From the NCBI GenBank assembly GCA_002315915.1, contig DCIB01000002.1:1-64000 (forward strand): a stretch of 64,000 nt of DNA. Reading direction: 5' to 3'. A program made the position numbers and the translations under genes. Positions 19,037 to 29,100 of the stretch are shown in pieces. This stretch comes from Caryophanales bacterium UBA1737. GTDB taxonomy: Bacteria > Bacillota_I > Bacilli_A > ML615J-28 > CAG-313. The notes beneath the pieces are model-generated. The model worked only from the letters and a program-made list of their open reading frames with translations, had not been told where the DNA came from and made no database searches. Each line of letters opens with the position of its first letter. Position 1 is the first letter of the stretch.

Positions 19037-22000
19037 ATGGATCAAAATACAATTAATATTTTATTTCAACATATAGAATTTTTCTTTAATAATCTTGACT
19101 TTGTAGTTCTTGCTGTAATAGTTTTGCACATGCTAGTTGGATTCTTTAGAGGAACTAGAAAATCTACATATTATTTAATAACAACATTTATTACATTTGG
19201 TGTTGCTTTAATATTCATGGATCCGTTAGTTGATTTAATGATGAAAGTTGATTTTTCATCATTAAATCAAACAGTTGGGACTGTACCATTAACTAATGTT
19301 TATGATACAGTTTTAGCATTTGTTGGAAGTATCACTAATTTAGGTGATGGTATAAAAGACTTATTTAGTGGTGAATATACGCAAGAGTTCATTATAGGAT
19401 TAGTTACTTTTTTAGTAAAAATAGTATATTTGCTTGTTACTTTTATATTAAGTATAACTTTATATAAAATAATATATGATTTTATTTGGCTTAAATTTAG
19501 ACCTAAAAAGAATATTAATACTAATATTAGACCAAAACCATCTATGAAATCAAGAATAGGTGGAGCATTAATTGATGGTGCTAAGTCATTATTATTCTAT
19601 GGTGTTGTATATTTCTTTTTATTCTCTGGATTATTAAGTATTGCTGATGAAGTAAAAGTTGTTGTAGATAATAATACTTCTACTAGTATAACAGTTAATA
19701 ATCAATATGAATCGCCATCTCTATTTAGAGTTAGTAATAATTTATCAGATTATAATTATGTTATTCAAATAGATAATAATGAATTACCAGATAATATTAA
19801 AAACTTCTTTGTATCGCTAGAACCATATATGGAATATGTGGAACTTGCTGATAAATATCATGGTACAGTTATAGAATCTATTTATAATACTATTCAAATT
19901 GATAATAAACCACTTACAAATGCGGTATTCGATGATGTATTCTCTATTGATACAAAAAATACTAAAGTTATATTAAGAGAAGAAATAATTAACTCAATAG
20001 ATCTAGTTCAAAAAGAAGAAGTTATTGATTTAATTAATGAATTAAATACTAATCCTATATCAACAAGTAATTTATCTAATTATTGTTCTTATATAAAAGA
20101 TGTATTACCACTAGCATCAACTTCTAATTTATTAAAATCAGTTCTTCAAGTAGGTGTAGAACTCGGTACTAATTATATTGATTTCTTAGGATCTAGTCAA
20201 AGTAGTGACTATCAAAAGATATTTACAAATAATAAATCATTAGACCAAGTTGATATAATTGCTAATCTTACTGGTTGTATAGATTTAGCTGTTGGTTTTA
20301 TGAGTGATTATGGAATTAGTGATTTTTCTAATTTTGATGTAAATATTTTATTTACAGCAGAAAATGCTACTAAGACACAAAACCTAATAAATAAAATACA
20401 ACAATTATCTGTTATTGATTATGTATCTCCAAGTTTAATTAATTTATTATTAAATTCTAGTGCGTTAGATACAACACTTTCTTCTATTGGATTAACTAAA
20501 GATGCATTAAAAACAGCATATTCAAGTAGTAGTATTAGTTTTTCTAAAGAATTATCTAATATTCCTTCTTTAGTTGCATTATATTCTGCTAATAAAGATC
20601 AATTAGATAAAGTACTTTCTCTAGATTTTAGTAGTTTTGATTCTAATACAATTACTGCTTTAAGAAGTTTAATTAATCAATCAAAAGAATCAGAGTTATT
20701 AAAAACAACTTTAAATAATGCTTTAAAAGAAGTAATTAAAAATTTATTAAAAACAACTTTTGGTGATAAAGTTGATTTATCACCACTAGATGATATTAAA
20801 GATTGGATAACTGAACTTGAAGTATTGCTTGATGCAGTAAATATTTTAATAAATTCTAATATTTTTATTAAATCTAATCCACTTGATGATCAATATATTA
20901 TTACTAATTTATTAACATTTATTTCTACTCAAGAAGTAATTAATACTAATGTAATTAATGATAATGATACATCTTATGCAAAATTTATTAAAACTATTTC
21001 TAATTCTAATTTATTTAGTGCTTTATTTAATTTGGTATTCATGAATGCAGGTACTGTATTTAATACATTAGGTGTATTACCTGATATTGAATTCCCTAAT
21101 TTTGCTAAAACAAATTTTGATGTTAATGAGTATAGTGCATTATTTGGTACTATTAGTTCATTAATACCATTAATAAATGGATTAACTAATCAAACAATAG
21201 ATATTAATACTTTATTTACTACATATTTTGTATCTAATGATGGAGATTTATTGTTAACTAATTTATCTAAATCTAAATTAATTACTAATAATTTAGATTC
21301 CTTAATAAAAGATGTTATAGGATCATTTATTGCTACTTATTTAGTGCAAGCTGGTTTAATAGAAGATAGTGATGATATTAAGTTTTATGGATTAACAAAT
21401 AGTTCTAATTGGACTAATACTGAATGGAAACAAGAATTCTCATCTACTATTACAGCGGCAGGATCTATTATGGGATTAGTTAATGGTATGAGTGCTCCTG
21501 GTGGTATTAGTAGTATATTTGAAAATATGGATACTAATGATTTATCAACAAAACTAAGTAATTCATATTTTATTACTAATAATAGTTCTACTATTACAGA
21601 ATTTATTGCGACATTCTTAAATACTTCATTAAATGCTACATTATCTGATTCTAATAAATTAGAATTAACTGGATTAAAACGATCTAAAACATTAGAATGG
21701 ACAAAAAATGATTGGAAGAATGAATATAAAGCATTATTTGATGCGGCATCTAGTTTCTTAACAATAAGCTCTAATCCATCTGGATTTATGACTTTATTAT
21801 CTGCTAGTGCTCCTATTGGTGATGAAGAAGAATCTGATGAATATAAATCATTAAAATCATTAATATCTGGATTATCTTCTTCAGCATTTATTAGATCAAA
21901 TTTTGTACCACTAATCAAATATGCATTTGGTTTAATTCAATTAGGAGATATTGAATTATCACTTACTATAACTGCAAAAGAATTTAGTAATTATTCTGAT

Positions 22001-23674
22001 TATAAACAAACAAAAGAAATATCTAATTTACTATGGTTTGTTAATGCAATAATAAATAAAAATATATTATCCAGTGCAAACCCTATAGAAATATTAGCTA
22101 CATTTACTGAAAGTGATATTGAAAGTATTACTAAATATATTGAAAAAGAAGCTATAACTGAAGGTAATGTAGCTAAATATGTTGATAATTCAACATTATT
22201 AAAAGATATATTAGCTTCAATTCTAAATTATATTTCATCACTTGATGGAATTAAAAGCTTTAATATTTCATTTAATATTAAAGATGTAACTTCTTGGAAA
22301 ACAGAATTCACTACATTAATTAATCTAATAGGTAGCTTAGATGATATATCATCTACTGTTACTAATGCGTTATCAACAATAGATTCACCTGAAAGAACAT
22401 CTGCAAGAACTACTCTTGCAACACTAATAACTGAAATTACTAATAGTAAGTTATTAGAACCTTCAATAAAAGGACTTATTGATTATGCATTTAGTAATAT
22501 TCCAGGTATAAGTATTACTCTTACTAAGGATGATTTAACTACTATTAAGAATAAAACATATACAAGTAATAAAACAGGTTGGGTGGGTGAACTTGATATA
22601 GTATTTTATCTATATGATAATATGGATCAAATTACATCAATTGATCCATCTAATGCGCTTACTATGATGACACTTACACCTATTATTAATAAAGCATTTG
22701 AAGGTGTATTAACTAAAAATATTATAGTTAATCTACTAAGAACATATTTAAGTAATAGTTCATTAAATATTGTATTAACTGATAATGATGTTAAACAAAT
22801 AGATAATGAAGGATGGATTAATAATCTAACCTCTGTATTAAATCTATTAACAACATTTACTGATGGTTCTGGATTTAACTTTACATTTAATGAAACACAA
22901 GAAAATGCATTAAAAGCATCTGTTCAATACACAATAGGTAAAAAAGCTATTGTTGCGTTAGTTAATTCGATAATTAGTTCTATGAATGCATCAACATCTA
23001 TTACGCAATCTGATATAAACAAGATTGAAAAGATAAATAATGGATGGAATATAGAAATAGAAACATTATTTGATATTGTTAATGATTGTCCTTCTTTAAT
23101 TAATGGTACATTTAATCAAGATAGTTTAGATCCTGATACATTATCAACATTAATGGTTACAGCTTCTAATGGTATAATAACTACTAAAATATTAGGAACT
23201 ATAATGAATTCATTTAATTTAGGACCTGATTTTACAAATCAAGATACATTAAAAACTCTTGCTCCTAGTATAAAGACATTATTTACTTTATATAAATCAA
23301 CAGATCCTACAAGTTCACTTGATATTCAAAATATTACTCCAGAGAATATTGCTGATGTATTAGATGTAGTATCTACATTATTTACAGAATCAACTATTGA
23401 TTTAAGTGATTCAAGTATAATTAAATCTACTTTAGAAGATGTTTTAGGTATTGATTTATCTGATTCTTCTAAATTATCACAATTTGAAGAAATATTAGAT
23501 AATACAGATCTTATAAAGAATGTACTAGAACAATATAATTCATCAGTTGATCCATCTAATTTTGATGTAAATGATATAGATTTATCAAGTCTTACTCAAG
23601 AACAAAAAGATTTAATTCAAAACAATGATCAAATTGCAGCTTTACTTGAAGCATACAAAAATATGAATAAATAA
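19037..23674 (+). CDS. CvpA-like membrane head fused to giant helical-repeat tail
   Basis: Start chosen at the ATG at 19037, with AAAGGAG at 19019-19025; the earlier in-frame TTG at 19016 precedes the ribosome site. The 1546-aa protein begins with four membrane segments (about 20-37, 44-62, 117-142, 180-200). The first has the CvpA/colicin-V-production look: an LxxxVLxxxxxVGFFRGTRK turn then a second helix. The remaining 1340 residues are helical and Leu/Ile/Ser/Asn-rich, with repeat units centred on a G/D-W-x3-L/F motif; the Trp residues lie near 590, 797, 893, 1087, 1182, 1260 and 1337, mostly 77-96 apart. Ordinary CvpA proteins are only about 160-180 aa. The tail is presumably extracytoplasmic. 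The function is unknown; the 38896 gene has the same overall plan. Confidence 0.65.
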   Translation: MDQNTINILFQHIEFFFNNLDFVVLAVIVLHMLVGFFRGTRKSTYYLITTFITFGVALIFMDPLVDLMMKVDFSSLNQTVGTVPLTNVYDTVLAFVGSITNLGDGIKDLFSGEYTQEFIIGLVTFLVKIVYLLVTFILSITLYKIIYDFIWLKFRPKKNINTNIRPKPSMKSRIGGALIDGAKSLLFYGVVYFFLFSGLLSIADEVKVVVDNNTSTSITVNNQYESPSLFRVSNNLSDYNYVIQIDNNELPDNIKNFFVSLEPYMEYVELADKYHGTVIESIYNTIQIDNKPLTNAVFDDVFSIDTKNTKVILREEIINSIDLVQKEEVIDLINELNTNPISTSNLSNYCSYIKDVLPLASTSNLLKSVLQVGVELGTNYIDFLGSSQSSDYQKIFTNNKSLDQVDIIANLTGCIDLAVGFMSDYGISDFSNFDVNILFTAENATKTQNLINKIQQLSVIDYVSPSLINLLLNSSALDTTLSSIGLTKDALKTAYSSSSISFSKELSNIPSLVALYSANKDQLDKVLSLDFSSFDSNTITALRSLINQSKESELLKTTLNNALKEVIKNLLKTTFGDKVDLSPLDDIKDWITELEVLLDAVNILINSNIFIKSNPLDDQYIITNLLTFISTQEVINTNVINDNDTSYAKFIKTISNSNLFSALFNLVFMNAGTVFNTLGVLPDIEFPNFAKTNFDVNEYSALFGTISSLIPLINGLTNQTIDINTLFTTYFVSNDGDLLLTNLSKSKLITNNLDSLIKDVIGSFIATYLVQAGLIEDSDDIKFYGLTNSSNWTNTEWKQEFSSTITAAGSIMGLVNGMSAPGGISSIFENMDTNDLSTKLSNSYFITNNSSTITEFIATFLNTSLNATLSDSNKLELTGLKRSKTLEWTKNDWKNEYKALFDAASSFLTISSNPSGFMTLLSASAPIGDEEESDEYKSLKSLISGLSSSAFIRSNFVPLIKYAFGLIQLGDIELSLTITAKEFSNYSDYKQTKEISNLLWFVNAIINKNILSSANPIEILATFTESDIESITKYIEKEAITEGNVAKYVDNSTLLKDILASILNYISSLDGIKSFNISFNIKDVTSWKTEFTTLINLIGSLDDISSTVTNALSTIDSPERTSARTTLATLITEITNSKLLEPSIKGLIDYAFSNIPGISITLTKDDLTTIKNKTYTSNKTGWVGELDIVFYLYDNMDQITSIDPSNALTMMTLTPIINKAFEGVLTKNIIVNLLRTYLSNSSLNIVLTDNDVKQIDNEGWINNLTSVLNLLTTFTDGSGFNFTFNETQENALKASVQYTIGKKAIVALVNSIISSMNASTSITQSDINKIEKINNGWNIEIETLFDIVNDCPSLINGTFNQDSLDPDTLSTLMVTASNGIITTKILGTIMNSFNLGPDFTNQDTLKTLAPSIKTLFTLYKSTDPTSSLDIQNITPENIADVLDVVSTLFTESTIDLSDSSIIKSTLEDVLGIDLSDSSKLSQFEEILDNTDLIKNVLEQYNSSVDPSNFDVNDIDLSSLTQEQKDLIQNNDQIAALLEAYKNMNK

Positions 23675-23704
23675 AATTAAGCCTGTATAAATACAGGCTT
23701 AATT
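23675..23704. terminator. perfect 14-bp inverted repeat before dusB
   Basis: The arms 23675-23688 and 23691-23704 are exact complements with a 2-nt centre, starting at the stop codon of the upstream gene. There is no T run after the right arm, and the dusB ATG lies only 12 bases further on, so it may instead act on dusB translation. Confidence 0.6.
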
Positions 23705-23716
23705 ATTGGTATATAT

Positions 23717-24697
23717 ATGAAAATAAAAAATATTGAATTTTCTAATAACGTTTTTTTAGCTCCTATGGCCGGAGTTACATCTTATGCATTTAGATCTATA
23801 TGTAAAGAAATGGGTGCAGGAGCTGTATATTGTGAAATGGTTTCAGATAAAGGTTTAACTTATCATAATGCTAAAACTCTTAATATGATAAATGTATTGG
23901 AAAATGAACATCCAGTTGTAATGCAACTATTTGGTAGTGATAAAAATTCTTTACTTGAAGCAGCTAAAATAGTAGAAGCTAATTCTAATGTAGATATTAT
24001 TGATATTAATATGGGGTGTCCTGTAAAAAAAGTTACAAGTAATGGTTCAGGGTCTGCTTTATTAAAAGATCCTAATAAAATATATGATATTATAAAAACA
24101 TTAGTAGATAATATTAATCTACCTATTACTTGTAAAATAAGAACTGGTTGGGACCATGATTCTATTAATTGTGTAGAAGTTGCTAAAATAATCGAAAAAG
24201 CAGGTGCTTCCGCAATCACTATTCATGGTAGAACTAGATCAGACTTATATAATGGACATTCTGATTGGTCATTAATTAAAAAAGTAAAAGAAGCAGTATC
24301 TATTCCAGTAATTGGTAATGGAGATATTATAGATGAATTTACCGCAAAAAGAATGATTGATGAAACTGGTGTTGATGGTATAATGATTGCAAGAGCAGCC
24401 TGTGGAAATCCTTGGATATTTAAAAGAATTACTTCTTATTTAAAAGATGGAACAATTATTGATAAACCATCAAAAAAAGAAGTATTAGATATTATGATAG
24501 AACATGCTAATAGATTAGTAAAAGAACATGGTGAATATGCAGCAATAGTTGAAATGCGTACACATGCTGCATTCTATTTAAAAAACTTGATAGGTACTAA
24601 AAATTATAAGGTTAGAATTGTTAATGTATCAACTATAAATGAACTAATTGATATTAAAAATGAAATATTAAATGATGAACATGTCTATTCAAAATAA
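23717..24697 (+). CDS. dusB: tRNA-dihydrouridine synthase (DusB/Nif3-like Dus family)
   Basis: This 326-aa protein is an FMN-dependent TIM-barrel enzyme that reduces uridine to dihydrouridine in the D-loop of tRNAs in the cytosol. Typical family motifs are in order: VFLAPMAGVT at the N-terminus, MVSDKGL, QLFGSD, DINMGCPVKKV (the active-site Cys is in GCP), KIRTGWD, ITIHGRTR, GNGDI and MIARAACGNPW. The length fits the family. The start is fixed by the normal N-terminus (MKIKNIEFSNNVFLAP), yet there is no clear Shine-Dalgarno: the ATG is preceded by a TATATAT run and a perfect hairpin. It converges with hflX across a shared terminator. Confident family call; assignment to DusB rather than another Dus subtype is by overall resemblance. 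Confidence 0.93.
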   Translation: MKIKNIEFSNNVFLAPMAGVTSYAFRSICKEMGAGAVYCEMVSDKGLTYHNAKTLNMINVLENEHPVVMQLFGSDKNSLLEAAKIVEANSNVDIIDINMGCPVKKVTSNGSGSALLKDPNKIYDIIKTLVDNINLPITCKIRTGWDHDSINCVEVAKIIEKAGASAITIHGRTRSDLYNGHSDWSLIKKVKEAVSIPVIGNGDIIDEFTAKRMIDETGVDGIMIARAACGNPWIFKRITSYLKDGTIIDKPSKKEVLDIMIEHANRLVKEHGEYAAIVEMRTHAAFYLKNLIGTKNYKVRIVNVSTINELIDIKNEILNDEHVYSK

Positions 24698-24711
24698 TAT
24701 ATATAATAAGG

Positions 24712-24740
24712 AAGGAGGAGTAATTACATTACTCCTCCTT
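24712..24740. terminator. bidirectional terminator between dusB and hflX
   Basis: A perfect 13-bp inverted repeat (24712-24724 and 24728-24740) with a 3-nt loop lies between the two converging genes and overlaps the stop codon of hflX. T-rich sequence follows on both sides. Confidence 0.85.
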
Positions 24741-26015
24741 TATATATTCCTTATATATATTATATAAATGTTCACTTAGTATAACTTTACACTTTATACC
24801 GTTTTCTAAATATTCAGTATTTTCTACATTTGCTTTTTCTTTTAAGATATTATAAATGTTACCTTTATCATATGGAATAAGCAAAGTTACAGAATATGAT
24901 TTAGTAAACAATGTATTATCAATATAATTAATTAATTCATTTATACCGTCATTATTTTGATTTGATATTTTAATCATTGGAGAATATGATGTTGGTATAA
25001 AAATTTCATTTTTTACTAAATCTATTTTATTAAAACAATATAATACTGGGATATTAGAACAACCTAATTTATTTAATACATCGATAGTAGTTTTAATTTG
25101 TTCTTCAACAAATGGACTAGAAGCGTCAATTACATGTATAATTAAAGATGCTTCCGTTACTTCTTCTAGAGTTGATTTAAAAGCTTCTATTAAATGATGT
25201 GGAAGTTTATTAACAAAACCTACGGTATCTGTTAATAAAAACTCATGATTATTTTCTAGTTTTATTCTTCTAGTTGAAGTTTCTAATGTTGCAAATAGCA
25301 TATCTTTTACAAAAACTTCTTTATTATCTATTTGATCTTTAGAATATTTTAATAATGAATTAATTGTTGTTGATTTACCAGCATTAGTATAACCTGCAAG
25401 CGCAACACTAGGTGTATTATTTTTCTTTCTTAAAGATCTTGTAATATATCTTGATTTAACAACTTCAGCTAATTCTTCTCTAATATGAGATATTCTATTT
25501 TCAATAATTCTTCTATCAAGTTCAAGAGCAGTTTCACCACTTCCACGTCTTGCGCCTGTTCCACCAGATCCTCCGCCACCTGTTCTAGATAAGTTTTTTC
25601 TAGCTCCTATAAGACGAGGAAGCATATATTTTAGATTTGCAAGTTCTACTTGTAGACATGCTTCTTTAGTCTTTGCGCGTGTTTTAAATATCTCTAGAAT
25701 AAGCATAGTTCTATCTAAAATTTCACAAGATAAAATTTCCGCTATATTATTTAATACCGCAGGACTTAATTCATCATTAAAGATAACACAATCTGCTTCA
25801 AATAACTCTACTTTTTCTTGTAATTCTATTAATTTTCCACTTCCAATATAGGTAGAATTATTTGGATGATCTAGAGTTTGTGTTAATTGATATACAGGAT
25901 CAATACAACAAGCTTCTGCTAATCCTTTTAATTCTTCCATTTCATAGTAGAATTCTTTATCATTATGAGTATATACACCTACTAAAATTGCAGTAGATTT
26001 AATTAATTCATCCAT
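24729..26015 (-). CDS. hflX: ribosome-splitting GTPase HflX
   Basis: HflX is a GTPase that binds the 50S subunit and splits stalled or hibernating ribosomes. The protein (about 428 aa from the preferred start) has the N-terminal HflX domain, the Gly-rich linker RTGGGGSGGTGARRGSGE followed by ELDRR and a helical stretch, then a G domain with GYTNAGKST (G1, about residues 206-215), DTVGF (G3) and NKID (G4), and a short C-terminal domain. I choose the internal ATG at 26015: GAGG (26024-26027 on the minus strand) is eight bases upstream, whereas the longer start at 26036 has no ribosome site and falls in a TATAAT-like box. It diverges from the helicase-like operon at 26148. Confidence 0.92.
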   Translation of the reverse strand: MDELIKSTAILVGVYTHNDKEFYYEMEELKGLAEACCIDPVYQLTQTLDHPNNSTYIGSGKLIELQEKVELFEADCVIFNDELSPAVLNNIAEILSCEILDRTMLILEIFKTRAKTKEACLQVELANLKYMLPRLIGARKNLSRTGGGGSGGTGARRGSGETALELDRRIIENRISHIREELAEVVKSRYITRSLRKKNNTPSVALAGYTNAGKSTTINSLLKYSKDQIDNKEVFVKDMLFATLETSTRRIKLENNHEFLLTDTVGFVNKLPHHLIEAFKSTLEEVTEASLIIHVIDASSPFVEEQIKTTIDVLNKLGCSNIPVLYCFNKIDLVKNEIFIPTSYSPMIKISNQNNDGINELINYIDNTLFTKSYSVTLLIPYDKGNIYNILKEKANVENTEYLENGIKCKVILSEHLYNIYKEYIKEE

Positions 26016-26081
26016 AATTTTATCCTCAATAATCATTATAACATATATATATTCTATATTGATATTTAACCGATTTAAATG

Positions 26082-26111
26082 TTAATAAAATAATGTGTTA
26101 TGTGATATAAT
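26082..26111 (+). promoter_or_regulatory. candidate promoter of the helicase-like/cdaA operon
   Basis: TATAAT at 26106-26111, preceded by TGA (extended -10 form), with a weak TTAATA -35 at 26082-26087 and an 18-bp spacer. It lies 36 bases before the 26148 ATG, which has AAAAAGG as ribosome site. Confidence 0.5.
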
Positions 26112-26147
26112 AATCATAAATAAATAACAATAAAAAGGTATTAAATT

Positions 26148-29100
26148 ATGAATAATTTATGGCTAAGAAAACACCGGTTAGCCTTAAATAATCCTCATTT
26201 AATAGATTTATTAAATAAAGATTATTATATCGAATTAGGAAATATAAAAATTGATATATTCGATGAACTACTATCTGGTGTAGATATCTCTATTAATAAT
26301 ATACTTGATATTAATCAAGTAAATAATGGTTTAGGTAAACTTACAGATAATAGAAATGATTATTTAAATCAATTAGAATTTTTAAAATCTATTAAGAATA
26401 ATAATTTAATATGTTCATATATCTTAACAGCCGGTGTTGTAAGATATTATACCTCAAAGCATAAAGAAAAATTAGCACCATTAGTTATTATTCCTATTCA
26501 AATAGATTTTGAAAAAGAATTAGTTTCTAAAATAGGTGATGCGGAAATCAATAATATTCTTTTAAATCATTTTATTGATCAACATATTGTATCAGAAGAA
26601 GAAATATCTAAAATTAAATATATATATGGAACTACATTTAATAGTGTATATGATATAGATATGTTTACTGTTAGTTTTAGAAATCATATCAATTTAAATA
26701 TATCAACAGAATCGTATTTAAGTTTTGCGGAATTTAGATTTAATACTTATTCCACATCTAAACAAATATTTAATAATGTTTTATCAACTGAAGAAAATGA
26801 TTATTATGAAATTAATAAATATTTCTTTGATAATATTAAATATATTTCAAATCTTAATGGTGATCAAAAATATGCATGTAATTTAGCTCATCAAGGAAAA
26901 AGTTTTGTAATTGAAGGTAAAAGCTTAAGTGGTAAAACCACTACTTTATTAAATATTGTAAGTGATGCAGTTATTAATAATAAAAATATTTTATATGTAA
27001 ATAATAACTTTAATAAACTACTTGAATTTAATAATTTACTTTCAAAATACAATTTATATAAATATGTTTATTCTTTTTATCCGGGAATTAATAATAATAC
27101 TTCCAACACTACTTTACTTGATGTAAAGTATGATAAAGTAAATAATATTGATACATTACTTAATTTCCAAGATTTGTATGATAAAAAATATTTAGGATAT
27201 AAATATAGCTATATTTTAGAGAAATTAGCTATATATAAAAAGTTAAATATCATCCCAAGATTTAAAGGATTATTAAAACTTGAGCCTAATGAAAATGAAC
27301 AAGTATCCGAATGTTTAAAAAAGATATCTTTTAATATTAAAGGATATAACTTTTCTAAATCAGTATGGAATACTTTATTAGCAGATCCTAAACTTGATAA
27401 ATCTAATGATATTAAAGATATTTTATATAATCTTATTGATGTTAATAATAATTTGAATACAGAATTAAAAGATTTTTGTGAGTTTTTCAAATTAAAAAAT
27501 ATTAAAAATATTAATACATTAAGAAGAATAGTTAAGAATATTCAAGACTTTGAATCATTTAGACCTGCCAAAGTATGGCTAGATGATTCAACACATGAAT
27601 TAGTTAATAAAAATATTTTATTATTAGGTTCTATAATAAAACGTCATACTAGACTTAAAAATATTGAATCATTATCTTTAAATGATGGTTATACTTTAAA
27701 AGATGTAAACAATTATTATAATTCGTTAGCTAATAATAAAGATGAAACATTAATCAAAAAGATTATTGCAAATAATTTAAATTTAGAATCATTGCAACAA
27801 TCAATGATTAATATTCATGATGCACATCAAACAATTGATTATTTTAAAAGTTATTTTAAAATTAATACATTATCAATAGATTATGCTAATTTCTTTGATA
27901 AAGTTAAAAATATTGTATTTAATAAAGAACTAAATATTGAAGTATTACTATCCTTTTTAAGTAATCCGAATTTATTTATTGAAAATAATATCTCATTTAT
28001 AGATGAATATAATAACTATAATCAAATATTAAATGAATATAATAAACTTAATTTAAAACAAATTGATTATAATTTTTTAAAAGATTTAAATAAAGATAGT
28101 TTAATTAAAATATATGCGGTAACTCTTGGAGCTTCTAAAAATAATATTATAGATACATGCCATATATTAAAAGATTTAAGATTATCGATTATAGAACTTG
28201 ATAAATATATAAAATATGATCTTAATAATAACGATAAATATACTAATTTTTATAGTTTTATTACAGCATGTAATTCTTTAAATAAATTTGATATAAATAT
28301 TATTTTATCTTTATCTAAAGAATATTCTACACTTGATAATTTTTATAATTCAAAATTTTATCAAGAATTAATATTACTAGAAAAGTACGCAAGACAAATA
28401 AATATTATTAGAGAAAAGCTAGATTATTATAATTTTAATAATAAAAAGGATTTAATTGAAAAAGAATTAAATAATATAGAAAATCTAATTATTGATGTTA
28501 ATACCGTTATTAAAAATAGAACATCATTATTTAATTGTTTTAAAGAACAATCTGCAATTACATATGATTCAATATTAGAATATTTAAAATGTTATAAAGA
28601 ATATTTAGGATTAGAAGAAGAATTAAAATCAAATAGTGATGATTTTAAACATATATTTGGTGTATCTTATAATAGTTTTGATACCAATATTTTAGATATT
28701 CAAAATTCTTACTACTCATTTAATTTCTTTAAAACACAATTTATAGATTATTCTGTATTTGAAGATATCTTTAATAATGATTCTGAATACAAAAAATTTA
28801 TATCATATGGTATAAAACTAGATAACTACTATAATAGTTGGTTAAAATTAGTAAGAGAATTTTCTTCTTTCTTTAGAAAATCACTTGTATATTTACAAAA
28901 TGTATCATTAAGTGAAGTATCTAATATCTTAAATAAATATGTTCTTGAACTTGATAATCTTAATAAAGCATATAATATTATTTCTTGTATACAAGTATTA
29001 GATTATTTTAATTTAAAAGAAGTTATATCATATATATACACTGAATCAAATTTTGATGATTTAGAAAAAGAATATATGTATTCTGTATTATTAGAAAGAT

